Shown one piece after another: positions 36,351-48,660 of a stretch of 64,000 nucleotides of DNA (its first letter is position 1; each line of letters begins with the position of its first letter). A model generated the notes under the pieces. The model was not told the DNA's origin and ran no database searches. It saw only the letters and a list, made by a program, of their open reading frames with translations. The translations under genes were made by a program, and so were the position numbers. Source of the stretch: Mytilus californianus (taxonomy: Eukaryota > Mollusca > Bivalvia > Mytilida > Mytilidae); contig NW_026262712.1 of the NCBI RefSeq assembly GCF_021869535.1, positions 48,156,884 to 48,220,883 of the forward strand, read 5' to 3'.

Positions 36351-38275
36351 CATGTTCAAATAGGTGATAAGTCTAAATCGGGTATACTTAAAAAGTAGAA
36401 AAGGGGACGCGATTGTGGCTAAGATATTGGAACATTTTTGTTGTAATCTGTGACAGAGATGTTCCATAACGGTCTACCAAATAATCATTGCTTGTACAAA
36501 TAGTTCGAATGAATGACTTCATGTAGCTTCCATGACATCCACAACCCTTTATTAAGGCAATCATGATAAAAAAACGCAAGCTCTGGAATATCATTTCAAC
36601 TAAATGAAACATACTTCTTTGCAAACGCTGGTGAAATGTTGCTATATGAAAAGGAAAGTTCCCAATATGAAAACTGAAATCATCCCTTTTGTGGTAAAAT
36701 GTAGTCCTCAACTAACCATAAATGTTAATGTTCATTTGTAAGTCACCTTACAAAGCAGAATTAATAGTATCTGTGATATCCGTAATTTCTAGTTTGATGG
36801 GATAGATACGTTCAACAGAGTCACCAAACTTTTATTATATGTATTCGACATAATTAAGACACTATCACCGTGTGCACACCTTTCATTCAGCAAAGGTTGA
36901 ACATGCTGTTTTTTTTGCATTTTTTGTATTTACCTTCCAGTGTTTGGGTCAAGTTCATACTTTATGGAAGGAGTTTCCAAAAAAAAACGTGCCCTGCCCA
37001 ACGAAATGTGTTGTACACATCTGTAAAGTTGTACAACAAAATTTAATAATCACATTCTGGCTAAACGCGAGACTATAGATTTCATCAGCACTCGCGTACA
37101 ATTTCGATACAGTTGTCATCGTCGGGATTAAGCTAGGGATCATCGTCTTTGCCAAGTAGTCTACTAAAATAACAACACAATAAAACCATACAATTAAAGA
37201 ATGCACAAATGAACTCAAAAACTCTAAAGTGGAGCAGCAATCATCTAATTTTTCAGCTGTTTTTCACAAGTTTCGTGTTCCATAATTTTTAGTTTTCTGT
37301 GAAGTGTTTTATGTTTTCATGCTTGGATGTTTAGTATTTTTTGTGACTTTGGTGTTGTCTAGTGTTTAACCCAAACTTTGCAGATCTTTTGATGTTTGCT
37401 GTATCATTCGTTTTATGTCGATCCAAAACCTAAAGGTGAGGTTACATTAAAGTGTTACTTATTTTACAGACTTAGAAATATATATTGTAAAGTTGTATTT
37501 AATTTGAATATTCTAATGACGTTTAAGCTATAATGGTTGATTAATATGAAACCTATAGAGTTTGAAAAATTGTTTGGGTAATGCTGACCTTTTATTTAGT
37601 TGTAGTTCCCGTGAATGAATTGATCTTACATAGACATTGATTATAAAGTATAGATAATTAATATTAGTCTTTAATATGTATTTGGCAGAATGCTTGATCA
37701 CTGTGACACAGTTGATGATTATCTACTTGCTGAAAATAGAAATGCAAAAGGCATTCAACATTAAGCAATTATCTTTATATATTATGTCTGTTTTATTTCA
37801 AATTATCACATATCTAGGTTGGTCATTATTGTTCCTTGACGAGTTTAATTTGAATATATGGGGCAAATATTTCATTGCATATTCATATGATGAATGAACG
37901 ACAGACTTGTAATAGCAGTGAAAGTATTAACAAAATTTAAACTAAAGGCTCCAATAAGCCTATATTGGTCATCGAACGTGTTTGCATCAAATTTATAAGA
38001 TGCAATTTTTGCTTCGAACTGTAAGGCGCAATATCTTAACTTGCTTATCAAATTTGCTGGGGGTAGTTTTTGTCTATCTACTATAGTTTTCATCTACTAT
38101 AGTTTTCATGAATATAGAATAAAATAAACAAAATGAACAAAACTAGTATGAACATTTTTTATTTAGTGAATTGACAATACCATATTGTATTCGTATGTTT
38201 TATGTTAATGATGATTTGTTCGTTCCAAAGTTATCAGACTATAAGATAAAAAAAACTACAAATGGTTAATCTTTT

Positions 38276-38410
38276 TTTAGGGCAATAATTCCTATAGGGA
38301 GTTGCCTATCGATTTTTCCATTTAACTTATTTGTAAATGTTACTAGTTGTGTTTGATATTTACGCATTTTCTCTGTCTATTATACTTAGGAATTTTTTTA
38401 CATATTTAAA
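38276..38410 (+). repeat. Fragment of a dispersed GGGCAATAA(T/C)TCCTATA repeat
   Basis: GGGCAATAATTCCTATAGGG, then CATTTAACTTATTTGTA. The same block is at 44233-44365 and 58857-58985. I associate it with a common mollusc repeat (memory only). Confidence 0.5.
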
Positions 38411-38424
38411 AATGTAAAGAAAAC

Positions 38425-38529
38425 ATGGATTCTTCAAATAAAGCTAGCATCACAGCAAGGGTGACGGGTGAACGGTACTCTCAAGAGACAGCTGGTCAGC
38501 CAGTAGTGATACAGCACAGTGGCAGTTAA
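38425..38529 (+). CDS. Small ORF, 34 codons, in duplication copy 1
   Basis: ATG in good context (AACATGG) opens a frame whose base composition is clearly richer in G and C than its surroundings; it reads MDSSNKASITARVTGERYSQ and ends QHSGS then TAA. No AT-rich homopolymers occur in it. The paralogous place in copy C (58985-59134) aligns, with a different start frame. It could be a complete micropeptide, a terminal exon or chance; no family recognised. Confidence 0.3.
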   Translation: MDSSNKASITARVTGERYSQETAGQPVVIQHSGS

Positions 38530-39016
38530 GAAGATGACAAGTATTAATTAACGAGTTTCATCATTTATATATAAACCAGTAAGATATTATAAAAAAATAA
38601 TATATTATGTTTTAGTATAGCATCACATCAGACAGATCGTGTGTTCACGCTTCCATAAATTACAAGGTTATGAGTAGAATCCGTTTTACTTTTTATTTCT
38701 TATTTATTAAGACTTTTGGGGATCCTTAGATTTTATTGTAATGATATACACCGCTTAAATTAAATATTGGTGATTACAGAGGGAGAAAAGTAGTACGGAG
38801 TGTGTTTAAGATCCGTGCAATAAGCAAAGAGTAGACACAGAATATATATTTTAATCAGATTGTTTGTTCACGAACAAGCGAGTGCTGATATTTTATTAGC
38901 AACGAGTGCATGAATGACAAAATATTATGCATTCATACATTTGTGTTTATCAAAATGAAAATGACAGTTATTATCTTATCAGCAAATTTGATTTATAGTC
39001 TCCATTATTTTTATGT

Positions 39017-39295
39017 CAGGCTTTGGTGACCGAGAGGTCTAATTATTTCATCTACAGTACCATTAGCCTGTCAACATTTAGGTTGTGAGTGTGAACCCTG
39101 CACGTGGCATTTCGTTCGACTTCCTGCCAAAGTCGGAGGTTTTCTCCTGGTATTCCTTTTTTTCCTCCTCAAAAAATTAAGAAAAGAGAAGCGAGAGATA
39201 CTAATGATGTTCAAACCCATAAAAAATGGCCTCCACGGTATAGCCAAGATTGCTCATAGGTAACACCAACAGTCAATAAATCAATCTTTACCAAA
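39017..39295 (+). mobile_element. tRNA-derived SINE in duplication copy 1
   Basis: Head TTTGGTGACCGAGAGGTCTA (A box decayed), B-box region GGTTGTGAGTGTGAACCC, CTGCACGTGGCATTTCGTTC linker, GGTTTTCTCCTGGTATTCC body, GGCCTCCACGGTATAGCC and an ATCAATAAATCAATC-like tail. More diverged than the 59575 copy. Confidence 0.75.
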
Positions 39296-39317
39296 AGACG
39301 TAATGTATCTATTACAT

Positions 39318-39497
39318 GTAATGACACAATTCTATAAACCTAATTTGAAAAGACAAAAAATGAAAGTAGGTTTTCCTAAAGAATGTTAAGGACGAGACTA
39401 TAAAGTTCTTTCTGCGTGTAATGACACAATTCTATAAACCTAATTTGAAAAGACATAAATGAAAGTAGGTTTTCTTTAAGGACGAGACAATATAGTT
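39318..39497 (+). repeat. 100-bp-period direct repeat next to the duplication junction
   Basis: GTAATGACACAATTCTATAA begins at 39318 and again at 39418; both units continue through GTAGGTTTTC and GACGAGAC. The second unit ends exactly at the duplication breakpoint. The same pair is at 45272 and 45372. Confidence 0.85.
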
Positions 39498-42400
39498 ATA
39501 AGGGAGGCATGTCGCAAAACAAGGATTTGCACGAATTATATTTGCTTCATCCGGTTACGTACGAGTATTACAATTTCCTTGATTGACTTTGAGGAATTAT
39601 TCTGTATTTGTAGTTAACGTAATCTAGCGTAAATATATCCCACAGAACATTGAAAGGGTAGTTAACAATTCTATATATTCTACATTTCAATTATAAAACA
39701 AGTGTTTTCTTGTATTTATACATCGCTGTGTTTCCAGCGTTTCATTTTGAGTGTTCTTGAATACTACTTGTGTTTCCTCACAAAAATAAACAATTTATAT
39801 TCTAGAAATCATGCATACATTGCAAAGGATTGCCACATACAGATATAATCTAGGACAAATAATATCATTTCCTTGACGTTATGAAACACTTCGGGTTTAA
39901 TTAGGTTTGATACGAGAGGAAGAAATGCAGACAGTAAACTTGTTCAATAAATTATGTGGTTAGTATCTTCTTTTGAAATAAACATACAACCGTGCATATT
40001 CCATTGATTCCACTTTTAGTTTGGTAGGTTTCCCATGAAACCAGTTGAAGTTCATGCAAGTCAATTCCGATATGAAAAGATATATTTATATATTATAAAT
40101 TCCAAAACCAAAGGGTATATATGTATTATAGATACAATGAATAAGCATTGATTCTTGAAAAAGAAACAATGAGCTCGGAGGGCGAATGTTTTTTTTTTTT
40201 TTCATTAATCAACGCTTATCCATTGTATCTCTAACTTAAACTAGTGTGTTGATGTGTTTTCAAAACTAAAGCCTTTTCTTAATTAGAAGGTCTTGTAAGT
40301 GAGTTTGAATAACCCCGTTATCATGTTCAACGATGCATTAATAAATCTAAGTTCATAATTAATTAGTTAGAGAAATACAAATATAACATAACACGTCTGT
40401 CTTTAAATTAAATTGAATATTATCCGTAATTTACAAAATAAGACATATTCTAAATTATTTATATGTATATATAATAAGTATGTTACCGAAATTTCTAGTA
40501 AGAAGCCTAATTCTAGGCACATCACGATATACTCGCATAGGAATTTGCGAAAAAAAAATTATAAAGATATGTAGTAAAACAGATGAAATCATACTATTTT
40601 CATAAAACAAAAATGGACAAATTGAATGTAATAATTTTCTTTTCAAATATGTGAAATAGCCAATAATAATCCAAAAATAAACGGAAATCTCGCTAGTATT
40701 ACAAAATTATCCGCACCGGGAATGTTCTTATAGCCGAGTATAACTGATATGTTACAATCTTATCTATTGATACGTATGCGGTTAAGTATGGAACTTTTGA
40801 CGCCGATAAAGCTATAGAAATTTTGAATAAAAATAATGAATAAAAACAAGAAAATCCCGTAGAACAGTTGTTAGTTGTAGTAGTTTTTATGGAAGATTCC
40901 AACGTTCAGCCGGTTCAGTTACTGTATTATACCCGTATTCGTAGCGAGGTTTATCTTATACTAATTGATACATTCCCTGTTTTTTTATTTTTTTTTTATT
41001 TACGTGTTACGTCTGTGTAAAGCTGGAAGCTTTAGAGACACTTAAATTTAATTTTGATGAACATTTTGTCACAACGGCATTCATAAATAGCGGAACTTAT
41101 TTACAAATTCATAATCACCCCATTTCCATGAAAACTGTAAAGTAAACCTTAGAATTTTACATATTAAAGGAAATTTGATATACTTGTTTTTGTTCCGTAG
41201 TTCTTCAAGGTTTGGGTAATTATAATGATACACTCGTTATCAAATCTAAATAGCAAATGTATGTGTTCTGGCATACACATGTTTCTGTTAAAGTATTTCA
41301 TGATTCAATTGCTCTTTTGCATGGTCATTGAATGACATAAATTAATTACTCTTTGCTTGAGCTATGACAAACGTCTACAGCAAAATTAAATTTGGTATTA
41401 TATTTCTTTTGTCTACAATATTAAGGCATATAGCTATGTAAAACAACGTTTTAGATTGTTTGATAGATACCAGTTTGATAGCAGTATTTGCATTTCTCAT
41501 TGTTACAATAGAAAACAATTTTAATTCTCAATTTTAATATCCTGCTTTTAAGTAGTATTTGCGAATATGTGGCATACAAATTGATATCAATGTTTTTTAT
41601 ACTTTAGAATAACAATGACGGATATATTTTTTACAAGCTCCAAGAAAGACTCATCAGATATGCTTTTTGATCATATTGAAAAAGAAAGAGCCTGAAAATA
41701 CTGCTCCATCCGTCTGTCCGTGACACTTATACTTCGAATACATCGAACATTTGTTTAATGCAATTTCGTCAAAAGCATATAACAGTAAAGATCTTATAAG
41801 TTTTCTTAGCTTCTTCTTACTATGCAGATACACTTCAAATTCTCCTTAAATGATTTAGTTGAGATATGAGACAGTTTTTATTGCATCTGTGGTATTTTAC
41901 ATATCAATTTCACTGGAATGGATCGACATTGTTAAAGAATTATTAATTGCGATGTCAGCATATATGTAGCAAGACGTTAACTATACCATGTAACCGCTTA
42001 TTGTGTCATTGATTGATTATCAGAATAACGCTACAATAGATGTTCTAGGTTTTCATTCATCAAATGTTACCATTGTGAGAACCAAGAATAGGCAGTATTT
42101 ACCAAAGGGACAATAAAAAATCTGCTGTAGAAGAAAACCCGACAACACCATGGCAAACAAACTAAAAATCTCGAAAAGACAAATAAAATAATGTAAGTTT
42201 ACCAAACATTCATCGAAAAGTAACGACAAACCAGGGCTAATCTCGGGTGATCCGAATTGGTAAGCTGATTATGCTCCACATGTGTCACACGTCGTTGCTA
42301 ATGGCATGTTCAAATAGGTGATAAGTCTAAATCGGGTATACTTAAAAAGTAGAAAAGGGGACGCGATTGTGGCTAAGATATTGGAACATTTTTGTTGTAA

Positions 42401-44378
42401 TCTGTGACAGAGATGTCCATAACGGTCTACCAAATAATCATTGCTTGTACAAATAGTTCGAATGAATGACTTCATGTAGCTTCCATGACATCCACAACCC
42501 TTTATTAAGGCAATCATGATAAAAAAACGCAAGCTCTGGAATATCATTTCAACTAAATGAAACATACTTCTTATGCAAACGCTGGTGAAATGTTGCTATA
42601 TGAAAAGGAAAGTTCCCAATATGAAAACTGAAATCATCCCTTTTGTGGTAAAATGTAGTCCTCAACTAACCATAAATGTTAATGTTCATTTGTAAGTCAC
42701 CTTACAAAGCAGAATTAATAGTATCTGTGATATCCGTAATTTCTAGTTTGATGGGATAGATACGTTCAACAGAGTCACCAAACTTTTATTATATGTATTC
42801 GACATAATTAAGACACTATCACCGTGTGCACACCTTTCATTCAGCAAAGGTTGAACATGCTGGTTTTTTTGCATTTTTTGTATTTACCTTCCAGTGTTTG
42901 GGTCAAGTTCATACTTTATGGAAGGAGTTTCCAAAAAAAAACGTGCCCTGCCCAACGAAATGTGTTGTACACATCTGTAAAGTTGTACAACAAAATTTAA
43001 TAATCACATTCTGGCTAAACGCGAGACTATAGATTTCATCAGCACTCGCGTACAATTTCGATACAGTTGTCATCGTCGGGATTAAGCTAGGGATCATCGT
43101 CTTTGCCAAGTAGTCTACTAAAATAACAACACAATAAAACCATACAATTAAAGAATGCACAAATGAACTCAAAAACTCTAAAGTGGAGCAGCAATCATCT
43201 AATTTTTCAGCTGTTTTTCACAAGTTTCGTGTTCCATAATTTTTAGTTTTCTGTGAAGTGTTTTGTGTTTTCATGCTTGGATGTTTAGTATTTTTTGTGA
43301 CTTTGGTGTTGTCTAGTGTTTAACCCAAACTTTGCAGATCTTTTGATGTTTGCTGTATCATTCGTTTTATGTCGATCCAAAACCTAAAGGTGATGTTACA
43401 TTAAAGTGTTACTTATTTTACAGACTTAGAAATATATATTGTAAAGTTGTATTTAATTTGAATATTCTAATGACGTTTAAGCTATAATGGTTGATTAATA
43501 TGAAACCTATAGAGTTTGAAAAATTGTTTGGGTAATGCTGACCTTTTATTTAGTTGTAGTTCCCGTGAATGAATTGATCTTACATAGACATTGATTATAA
43601 AGTATAGATAATTAATATTAGTCTTTAATATGTATTTGGCAGAATGCTTGATCACTGTGACACAGTTGATGATTATCTACTTGCTGAAAATAGAAATGCA
43701 AAAGGCATTCAACATTAAGCAATTATCTTTATATATTATGTCTGTTGTATTTCAAATTATCACATATCTAGGTTGGTCATTATTGTTCCTTGACGAGTTT
43801 AATTTGAATATATGGGGCAAATATTTCATTGCATATTCATATGATGAATGAACGACAGACTTGTAATAGCAGTGAAAATATTAACAAAATTTAAACTAAA
43901 GGCTCCAATAAGCCTATATTGGTCATCGAACGTGTTTGCATCAAATTTATAAGATGCAATTTTTGCTTCGAACTGTAAGGCGCAATATCTTAACTTGCTT
44001 ATCAAATTTGCTGGGGGTAGTTTTTGTCTATCTACTATAGTTTTCATCTACTATAGTTTTCATGAATATAGAATAAAATAAACAAAATGAACAAAACTAG
44101 TATGAACATTTTTTATTTAGTGAATTGACAATACCATATTGTATTCGTATGTTTTATGTTAATGATGATTTGTTCGTTCCAAAGTTATCAGACTATAAGA
44201 TAAAAAAAACTACAAATGGTTAATCTTTTTTTAGGGCAATAATTCCTATAGGGAGTTGCCTATCGATTTTTCCATTTAACTTATTTGTAAATGTTACTAG
44301 TTGTGTTTGATATTTACGCATTTTCTCTGTCTATTATACTTAGGAATTTTTTTACATATTTAAAAATGTAAAGAAAAC

Positions 44379-44483
44379 ATGGATTCTTCAAATAAAGCTA
44401 GCATCACAGCAAGGGTGACGGGTGAACGGTACTCTCAAGAGACAGCTGGTCAGCCAGTAGTGATACAGCACAGTGGCAGTTAA
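44379..44483 (+). CDS. Small ORF, 34 codons, in duplication copy 2
   Basis: Identical to the ORF at 38425-38529; same caveats. Identity reflects the youth of the duplication and is not evidence of selection. Confidence 0.3.
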   Translation: MDSSNKASITARVTGERYSQETAGQPVVIQHSGS

Positions 44484-44972
44484 GAAGATGACAAGTATTA
44501 ATTAACGAGTTTCATCATTTATATATAAACCAGTAAGATATTATAAAAAATAATATATTATGTTTTAGTATAGCATCACATCAGACAGATCGTGTGTTCA
44601 CGCTTCCATAAATTACAAGGTTATGAGTAGAATCCGTTTTACTTTATATTTCTTATTTATTAAGACTTTTGGGGATCCTTAGATTTTATTGTAATGATAT
44701 ACACCGCTTAAATTAAATATTGGTGATTACAGAGGGAGAAAAGTAGTACGGAGTGTGTTTAAGATCCGTGCAATAAGCAAAGAGTAGACACAGAATATAT
44801 ATTTTAATCAGATTGTTTGTTCACGAACAAGCGAGTGCTGATATTTTATTAGCAACGAGTGCATGAATGACAAAATATTATGCATTCATACATTTGTGTT
44901 TATCAAAATGAAAATGACAGTTATTATCTTATCAGCAAATTTGATTTATAGTCTCCATTATTTTTATGTCAG

Positions 44973-45250
44973 GCTTTGGTGACCGAGAGGTCTAATTATT
45001 TCATCTACAGTACCATTAGCCTGTCAACATTTAGGTTGTGAGTGTGAACCCTGCACGTGGCATTTCGTTCGACTTCCTGCCAAAGTCGGAGGTTTTCTCC
45101 TGGTATTCCTTTTTTTCCTCCTCAAAAAATTAAGAAAAGAGAAGCGAGAGATACTAATGATGTTCAAACCCATAAAAAATGGCCTCCACGGTATAGCCAA
45201 GATTGCTCATAGGTAACACCAACAGTCAATAAATCAATCTTTACCAAAAG
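44973..45250 (+). mobile_element. tRNA-derived SINE in duplication copy 2
   Basis: Duplicate of the SINE at 39017-39295, carried along by the tandem duplication and not an independent insertion. Confidence 0.75.
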
Positions 45251-45450
45251 ACGTAATGTATCTATTACATGTAATGACACAATTCTATAAACCTAATTTG
45301 AAAAGACAAAAAATGAAAGTAGGTTTTCCTAAAGAATGTTAAGGACGAGACTATAAAGTTCTTTCTGCGTGTAATGACACAATTCTATAAACCTAATTTG
45401 AAAAGACATAAATGAAAGTAGGTTTTCTTTAAGGACGAGACAATATAGTT

Positions 45451-46640
45451 CTTATCGACCTGCACTGTTGCTACATGGTTTCTCCAATTAATAATGATTC
45501 AGAGGGTGAAGCTAAGTGCCTTAATATTGGAAGCGTTACAAGATACCAAGACTTAATGAGAACGAATTTGTTTAAGATAAACCTATACTCTATTCTTATC
45601 GTTTGTGGTTTGAATTCGGTATTTTCGGTACGTTTCACATATGTCTTATTTGTCAGTATAGTCGAGTTACTCGTGGTTGTTATATGTTGTTTGTTATCAA
45701 GTGTGTTTACTGTTTGGTCTTACATGATCTTGCCTTATATTACAGTTATTTTATTTTTATTTTATATATGTATTTAAATATTAAGATAAAAAATCAGCCA
45801 TTTCATTTATATGATTTTAAGTTTAAAGCAACTATATGCACAGGATTTTTTTGTTTATACACAGTTTTGATTTAGAAGAAAAACCGACATGGTCAGAAAA
45901 AAACAAATAATAACACAATTACAAACACAAATCCATTTTAATATTCTTGTCATAGTAAGAAAAAACATGAAATAACACCATTTCAAACTCCATCCCAGTG
46001 TTATTTTCTTGTACGTGTCTAAAGACAAAACAAATCTATTTTATTTTTTGAAAACTACCTGTGATAATAAAAACGTCACAAAAAGTTCGTCACTTTTTGA
46101 GGTGTTGGTCCATTCATGTGACGCGCAGTTTATATTTCGTTTGTATTGTCCTGATGTGCTGTCGTAAATTCATAGGAGGTGTTCGTTGTTATTCTGTGGT
46201 TTACATGTTGTAATGTACTATGATATTGTTTATTTATGTATTTCTCTGTCCAGAGTGTTCTTGCGTTTATTTGTATTGTATTCCTGGCACGTAGTTGTTG
46301 TCGTTTTAGCGGTATGTTTAACATTGCCATATAAGCGGGAAGTTTGGCTAACAAATAAAACCACGTTCAACCCATCATTTTTTCTTTAAATGTCCCGTAC
46401 CAAGTCAGGAATATGGCAGTTGTTATCCAATAGTCCGTTTCTATGTATGTTGGCGTTTGTTTTTGTTGCAGTTTTCGCTTAATCGATTTTTGACTATTGA
46501 ACAGCGGTATACTACTGTTGCCTTTATTTAACCTTAATAAAATATGTAATTGAGTACCAGATACAACCTTGTACATTGTGTTCGGTGTTTTTTTGTGTTT
46601 TGCTATTGAATTTTGTTTAAAAAAAAACACACTCAATGCA
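45451..46640 (+). repeat. Right end of module Z copy B with a D4 insertion
   Basis: 45470-45600 and 46520-46640 match 59980-60300 and 19120-19460. The DNA between, about 45600-46520, is missing from both other copies and contains D4 (46160-46520). The 100-codon frame from 45475 is a chimaera: its first residues are the MVSP mini-ORF, a deletion joins later Z sequence, and its hydrophobic tail is insertion DNA. Confidence 0.6.
46160..46520 (+). mobile_element. Dispersed repeat D4 copy, plus orientation
   Basis: TAAGCGGGAAGTTTGGCTAA, AACCCATCATTT, GTACCAAGTCAGGAATATGG, GTTGGCGTTTGTTTTTGTTG, GCGGTATACTACTGTTGCC. Confidence 0.7.
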
Positions 46641-46653
46641 TGGCAGATACACT

Positions 46654-47121
46654 GGATTTTGATACTAGCTGAAGCGGAGAGAGGTTGTAATATTTTGTAT
46701 TTACAGGTAAAAATTCCATTTTTTATACATTTGTAATTATTGCAAGTGTCTAAAGATTTGTATAATGATATGTTAAGTGTTGAACTCTTCTCCAAATCAT
46801 TCAGGAATGTAAGGCATCAGCGTAAATTAAATCTGGAGATAAATGAACTACCATCTAGTATCGAGAAAAAAGGCAAAAGGCACCAATTACTTCAGATCAA
46901 GAAAAGTAGCCGGTTTAATGCTTCTAAAGATTTGATATTTCTTCCTATTATCGAATTATGACCCACTTTGAATACACAAAACCATACTTTTCACAAATTG
47001 TCTTTAAAAGTTCTGTATATCACAAAGACAAAAATTCAATAGTGTACGGCAACTTATATATTAATATGTACGGCAGCTTGTATTTTACTACCTCCCTCCG
47101 CTTCAGCTTGTATTAATATCC
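46654..47121. mobile_element. Short DNA-transposon-like element with about 40-bp terminal inverted repeats
   Basis: The left end GGATTTTGATACTAGCTGAA then GCGGAGAGAGGTTGTAA mirrors the right end, which on the minus strand reads GGATATTAATACAAGCTGAA then GCGGAGGGAGGTAGTAA. 468 bp in all. No clear target duplication. It encloses the open frame at 46740-46961. Confidence 0.6.
46740..46961 (+). CDS. Unidentified basic ORF inside the 46654-47121 inverted-repeat element
   Basis: 73 codons are open; the first ATG is at 46770, giving 63 residues starting MLSVELFSKSF and ending FLPIIEL. Lys and Arg are frequent (QRKL, EKKGKRH, KKSSR), leucines are well spaced, and codon content looks more protein-like than neighbouring frames. 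It could be a fragment of a transposase or a captured exon. No family recognised, no acceptor signal directly before it. Confidence 0.25.
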   Translation: MQVSKDLYNDMLSVELFSKSFRNVRHQRKLNLEINELPSSIEKKGKRHQLLQIKKSSRFNASKDLIFLPIIEL

Positions 47122-47224
47122 GATGTCGCTCTTATACAGTGATGTCGAATAACGCTTCAAATCAAAAATGATATAAAAATTTCATTAAGAAAAATAATAA
47201 AATATCCGTTTAATATATACTATT

Positions 47225-47410
47225 TATTATTCCTACATCAAAAGTCATGTATTTCCATTGTTTGATTCTACCGTTGGTATTTCCCGCTCTTTTTTCACAT
47301 ATATGAAATTACAACAAAACCACTGTACCATCAAAACAAAACACACACCGGAACACGTTCACCCACACACATGCATTACTTGCTGGTAGAAACTATGTTT
47401 TATAAGAAAA
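47225..47410 (+). repeat. Segment paralogous to 60480-60720
   Basis: Shares CATTTCAATTGTCTAATTCT-type and TTGGTAT..CCGCT-TTTTTCACA-type blocks, an ACACACAC stretch and CTTGCTGG-AGAAACTAT, so the Z duplication extends at least this far right. Confidence 0.5.
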
Positions 47411-47609
47411 AAATCATAGTAAACGGAACAGCTACTAATTAGAAATTCATTCATCTCCACTGGTCTTCTTCAACAGATACATGAAACCCTTTTTGTACTG
47501 TCAAGCAATTGGTATTCAGAAGATTTGCCGGAATAATGTACTTATTTTAAGGCACAAGGTCATACTTTTGGCAAACTGTTTATGCTATACATAGATCGTT
47601 GGAAGAAAA

Positions 47610-48660
47610 GTGATTGATACCCTATTCTTAGAGAGCATCAGTTGTAGTTTACTTTGACCTAGCTTTCAGTATCTGCGAGTACACTTAGATTGATACCTAA
47701 TGTATTTTGTTGTTATGTTATTAGCTGGGGTATTTTTAGAGTTTGTTGTTTTCTTTGTCCCATTTTGATAAGTCAAGCCATTTCTTTGTGCTTCGGTCCA
47801 ATAAAATCATTATAGATACCAGGATTCAAATTGTGTACACCAAACTCATCAGTGACACTCAAATCAAAACGGTTAAAAAGTCTAAGTAAAGTACGAAGTT
47901 TTAACAGCATTGGGAATCATGGCCTACATTCCGAAAGGTGTGTTATCTTTACCAGGGGTAAAAAATTCTAAGTTTTTCGAAACATTCAAAGTTTTGTAAA
48001 CAGTTAATTTATGATTGTGATCATATCTATGATAATTCATGTCAACACAGAAGAACTGATACCAATCTGAAGAGTCAAGCCATTTCCTACTGATTATTAC
48101 AGTGTGTTTTATGTTGTGCTGACACACCATTTTCTCAGAATAGGAGGAATTGAGAGCACCCAAAACTGTGTAAAGGTTGTGTTTAGTGTTTTGTGTCGAT
48201 CTGTTGAGAAAAGCCCTTTTTAACTGATTTTTATACTGTGTTCTTATGTTAAAATGTTACACAACTGTCCAAGATTTGAGGGGAGGATTTCGCGTCAGCA
48301 ACATTTTTAACACAGCCACATTACGTATGGGTATGTGCCTGTTCCAAGTCAGAGGTCTATAATTCAGTGGTTGACATTTGTTGCTTTATTTTGTATTTGG
48401 TTTTTGTTTATTGTTTTGTACATAAATCAGGCCGTTAATTTTCTCGTTCGAAATAGTTTTACATTTGTCATTTTTGTGGTTTTTATCGCTTACTATGCGG
48501 AATGGATTTTGCTTATAGTTGAAGGCTGTACGGTGACTTATGATTTTTAACTTCTTCGTCATTTGGTGTCATGTCGGGGCATTGTATAACTGATCATATG
48601 TTTTTTGTAGGCCGTACAATAACTTCTAATTGCTTCAATCCACGTTAAATTATTCTATAA
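47610..48660 (+). repeat. Dispersed repeat D2 copy, interrupted near 47800-48170
   Basis: D2 5' blocks at 47620-47780 (CTAGCTTTCAGTATCTGCGA) and 3' blocks at 48190-48650 (AAGTCAGAGGTCTATAATTC, AAATCAGGCCGTTAATTTTC, TTGAAGGCTGTACGGTGAC). Between them a different piece reads CTCATCAGTGACACTCAAAT and CAAAACGGTTAAAAAGTC, another block I associate with mussel repeats. Confidence 0.6.

Larger units (their letters stand above)
33539..39495 (+). repeat. Young tandem segmental duplication, copy 1 (module Z, copy B1)
   Basis: Starts TTATAAGGGAGGCATGTCG and is followed head-to-tail by copy 2. Offsets between matching ORFs are 5957 bp at the left and about 5953 bp at the right, so net indel loss is a few bases. 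Junction microhomology is TT. Differences noticed: AAAACTCG/AAATCTCG (34735), AATTAAT/AATTCAT (35155), GAAGAGG/GAATAGG (36131), GTTCC/GTCC (36456), GCTGTTTT/GCTGGTTT (36906), GTTTTAT/GTTGTAT (37787) and a few homopolymer lengths. Confidence 0.93.
39496..45450 (+). repeat. Young tandem segmental duplication, copy 2 (module Z, copy B2)
   Basis: Identity to copy 1 begins at TTATAAGGG (39496) and ends at CAATATAGTT (45450), after which CTTATCGACC is unique. The junction at 39495/39496 joins the right end ...GACAATATAG to the left start without extra bases. It contains the same SINE, 34-codon ORF and D5 copy. Confidence 0.93.

Noticed and set aside
36388..36711. 107-codon minus-strand frame, also at 42269-42565
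   Set aside because: Its C-terminal part changes frame between two copies that are almost identical (GTTCC/GTCC at 36456), so it is not under coding constraint.
45475..45777. 100-codon open frame starting MVSPINND
   Set aside because: Comparison with 59987 and 19122 shows that a deletion and then insertion DNA create the long frame; the hydrophobic tail is T-rich repeat sequence.
46367..46795. 142-codon minus-strand frame
   Set aside because: Spans repeat D4 and the edge of the inverted-repeat element; the parts shared with 53918-54112 and 17370-17651 are shared only because D4 is a repeat.
46740..46961. Reading the basic ORF as a B-box/TRIM or retroviral fragment
   Set aside because: No Cys/His spacing or catalytic motif; only composition suggests a protein.
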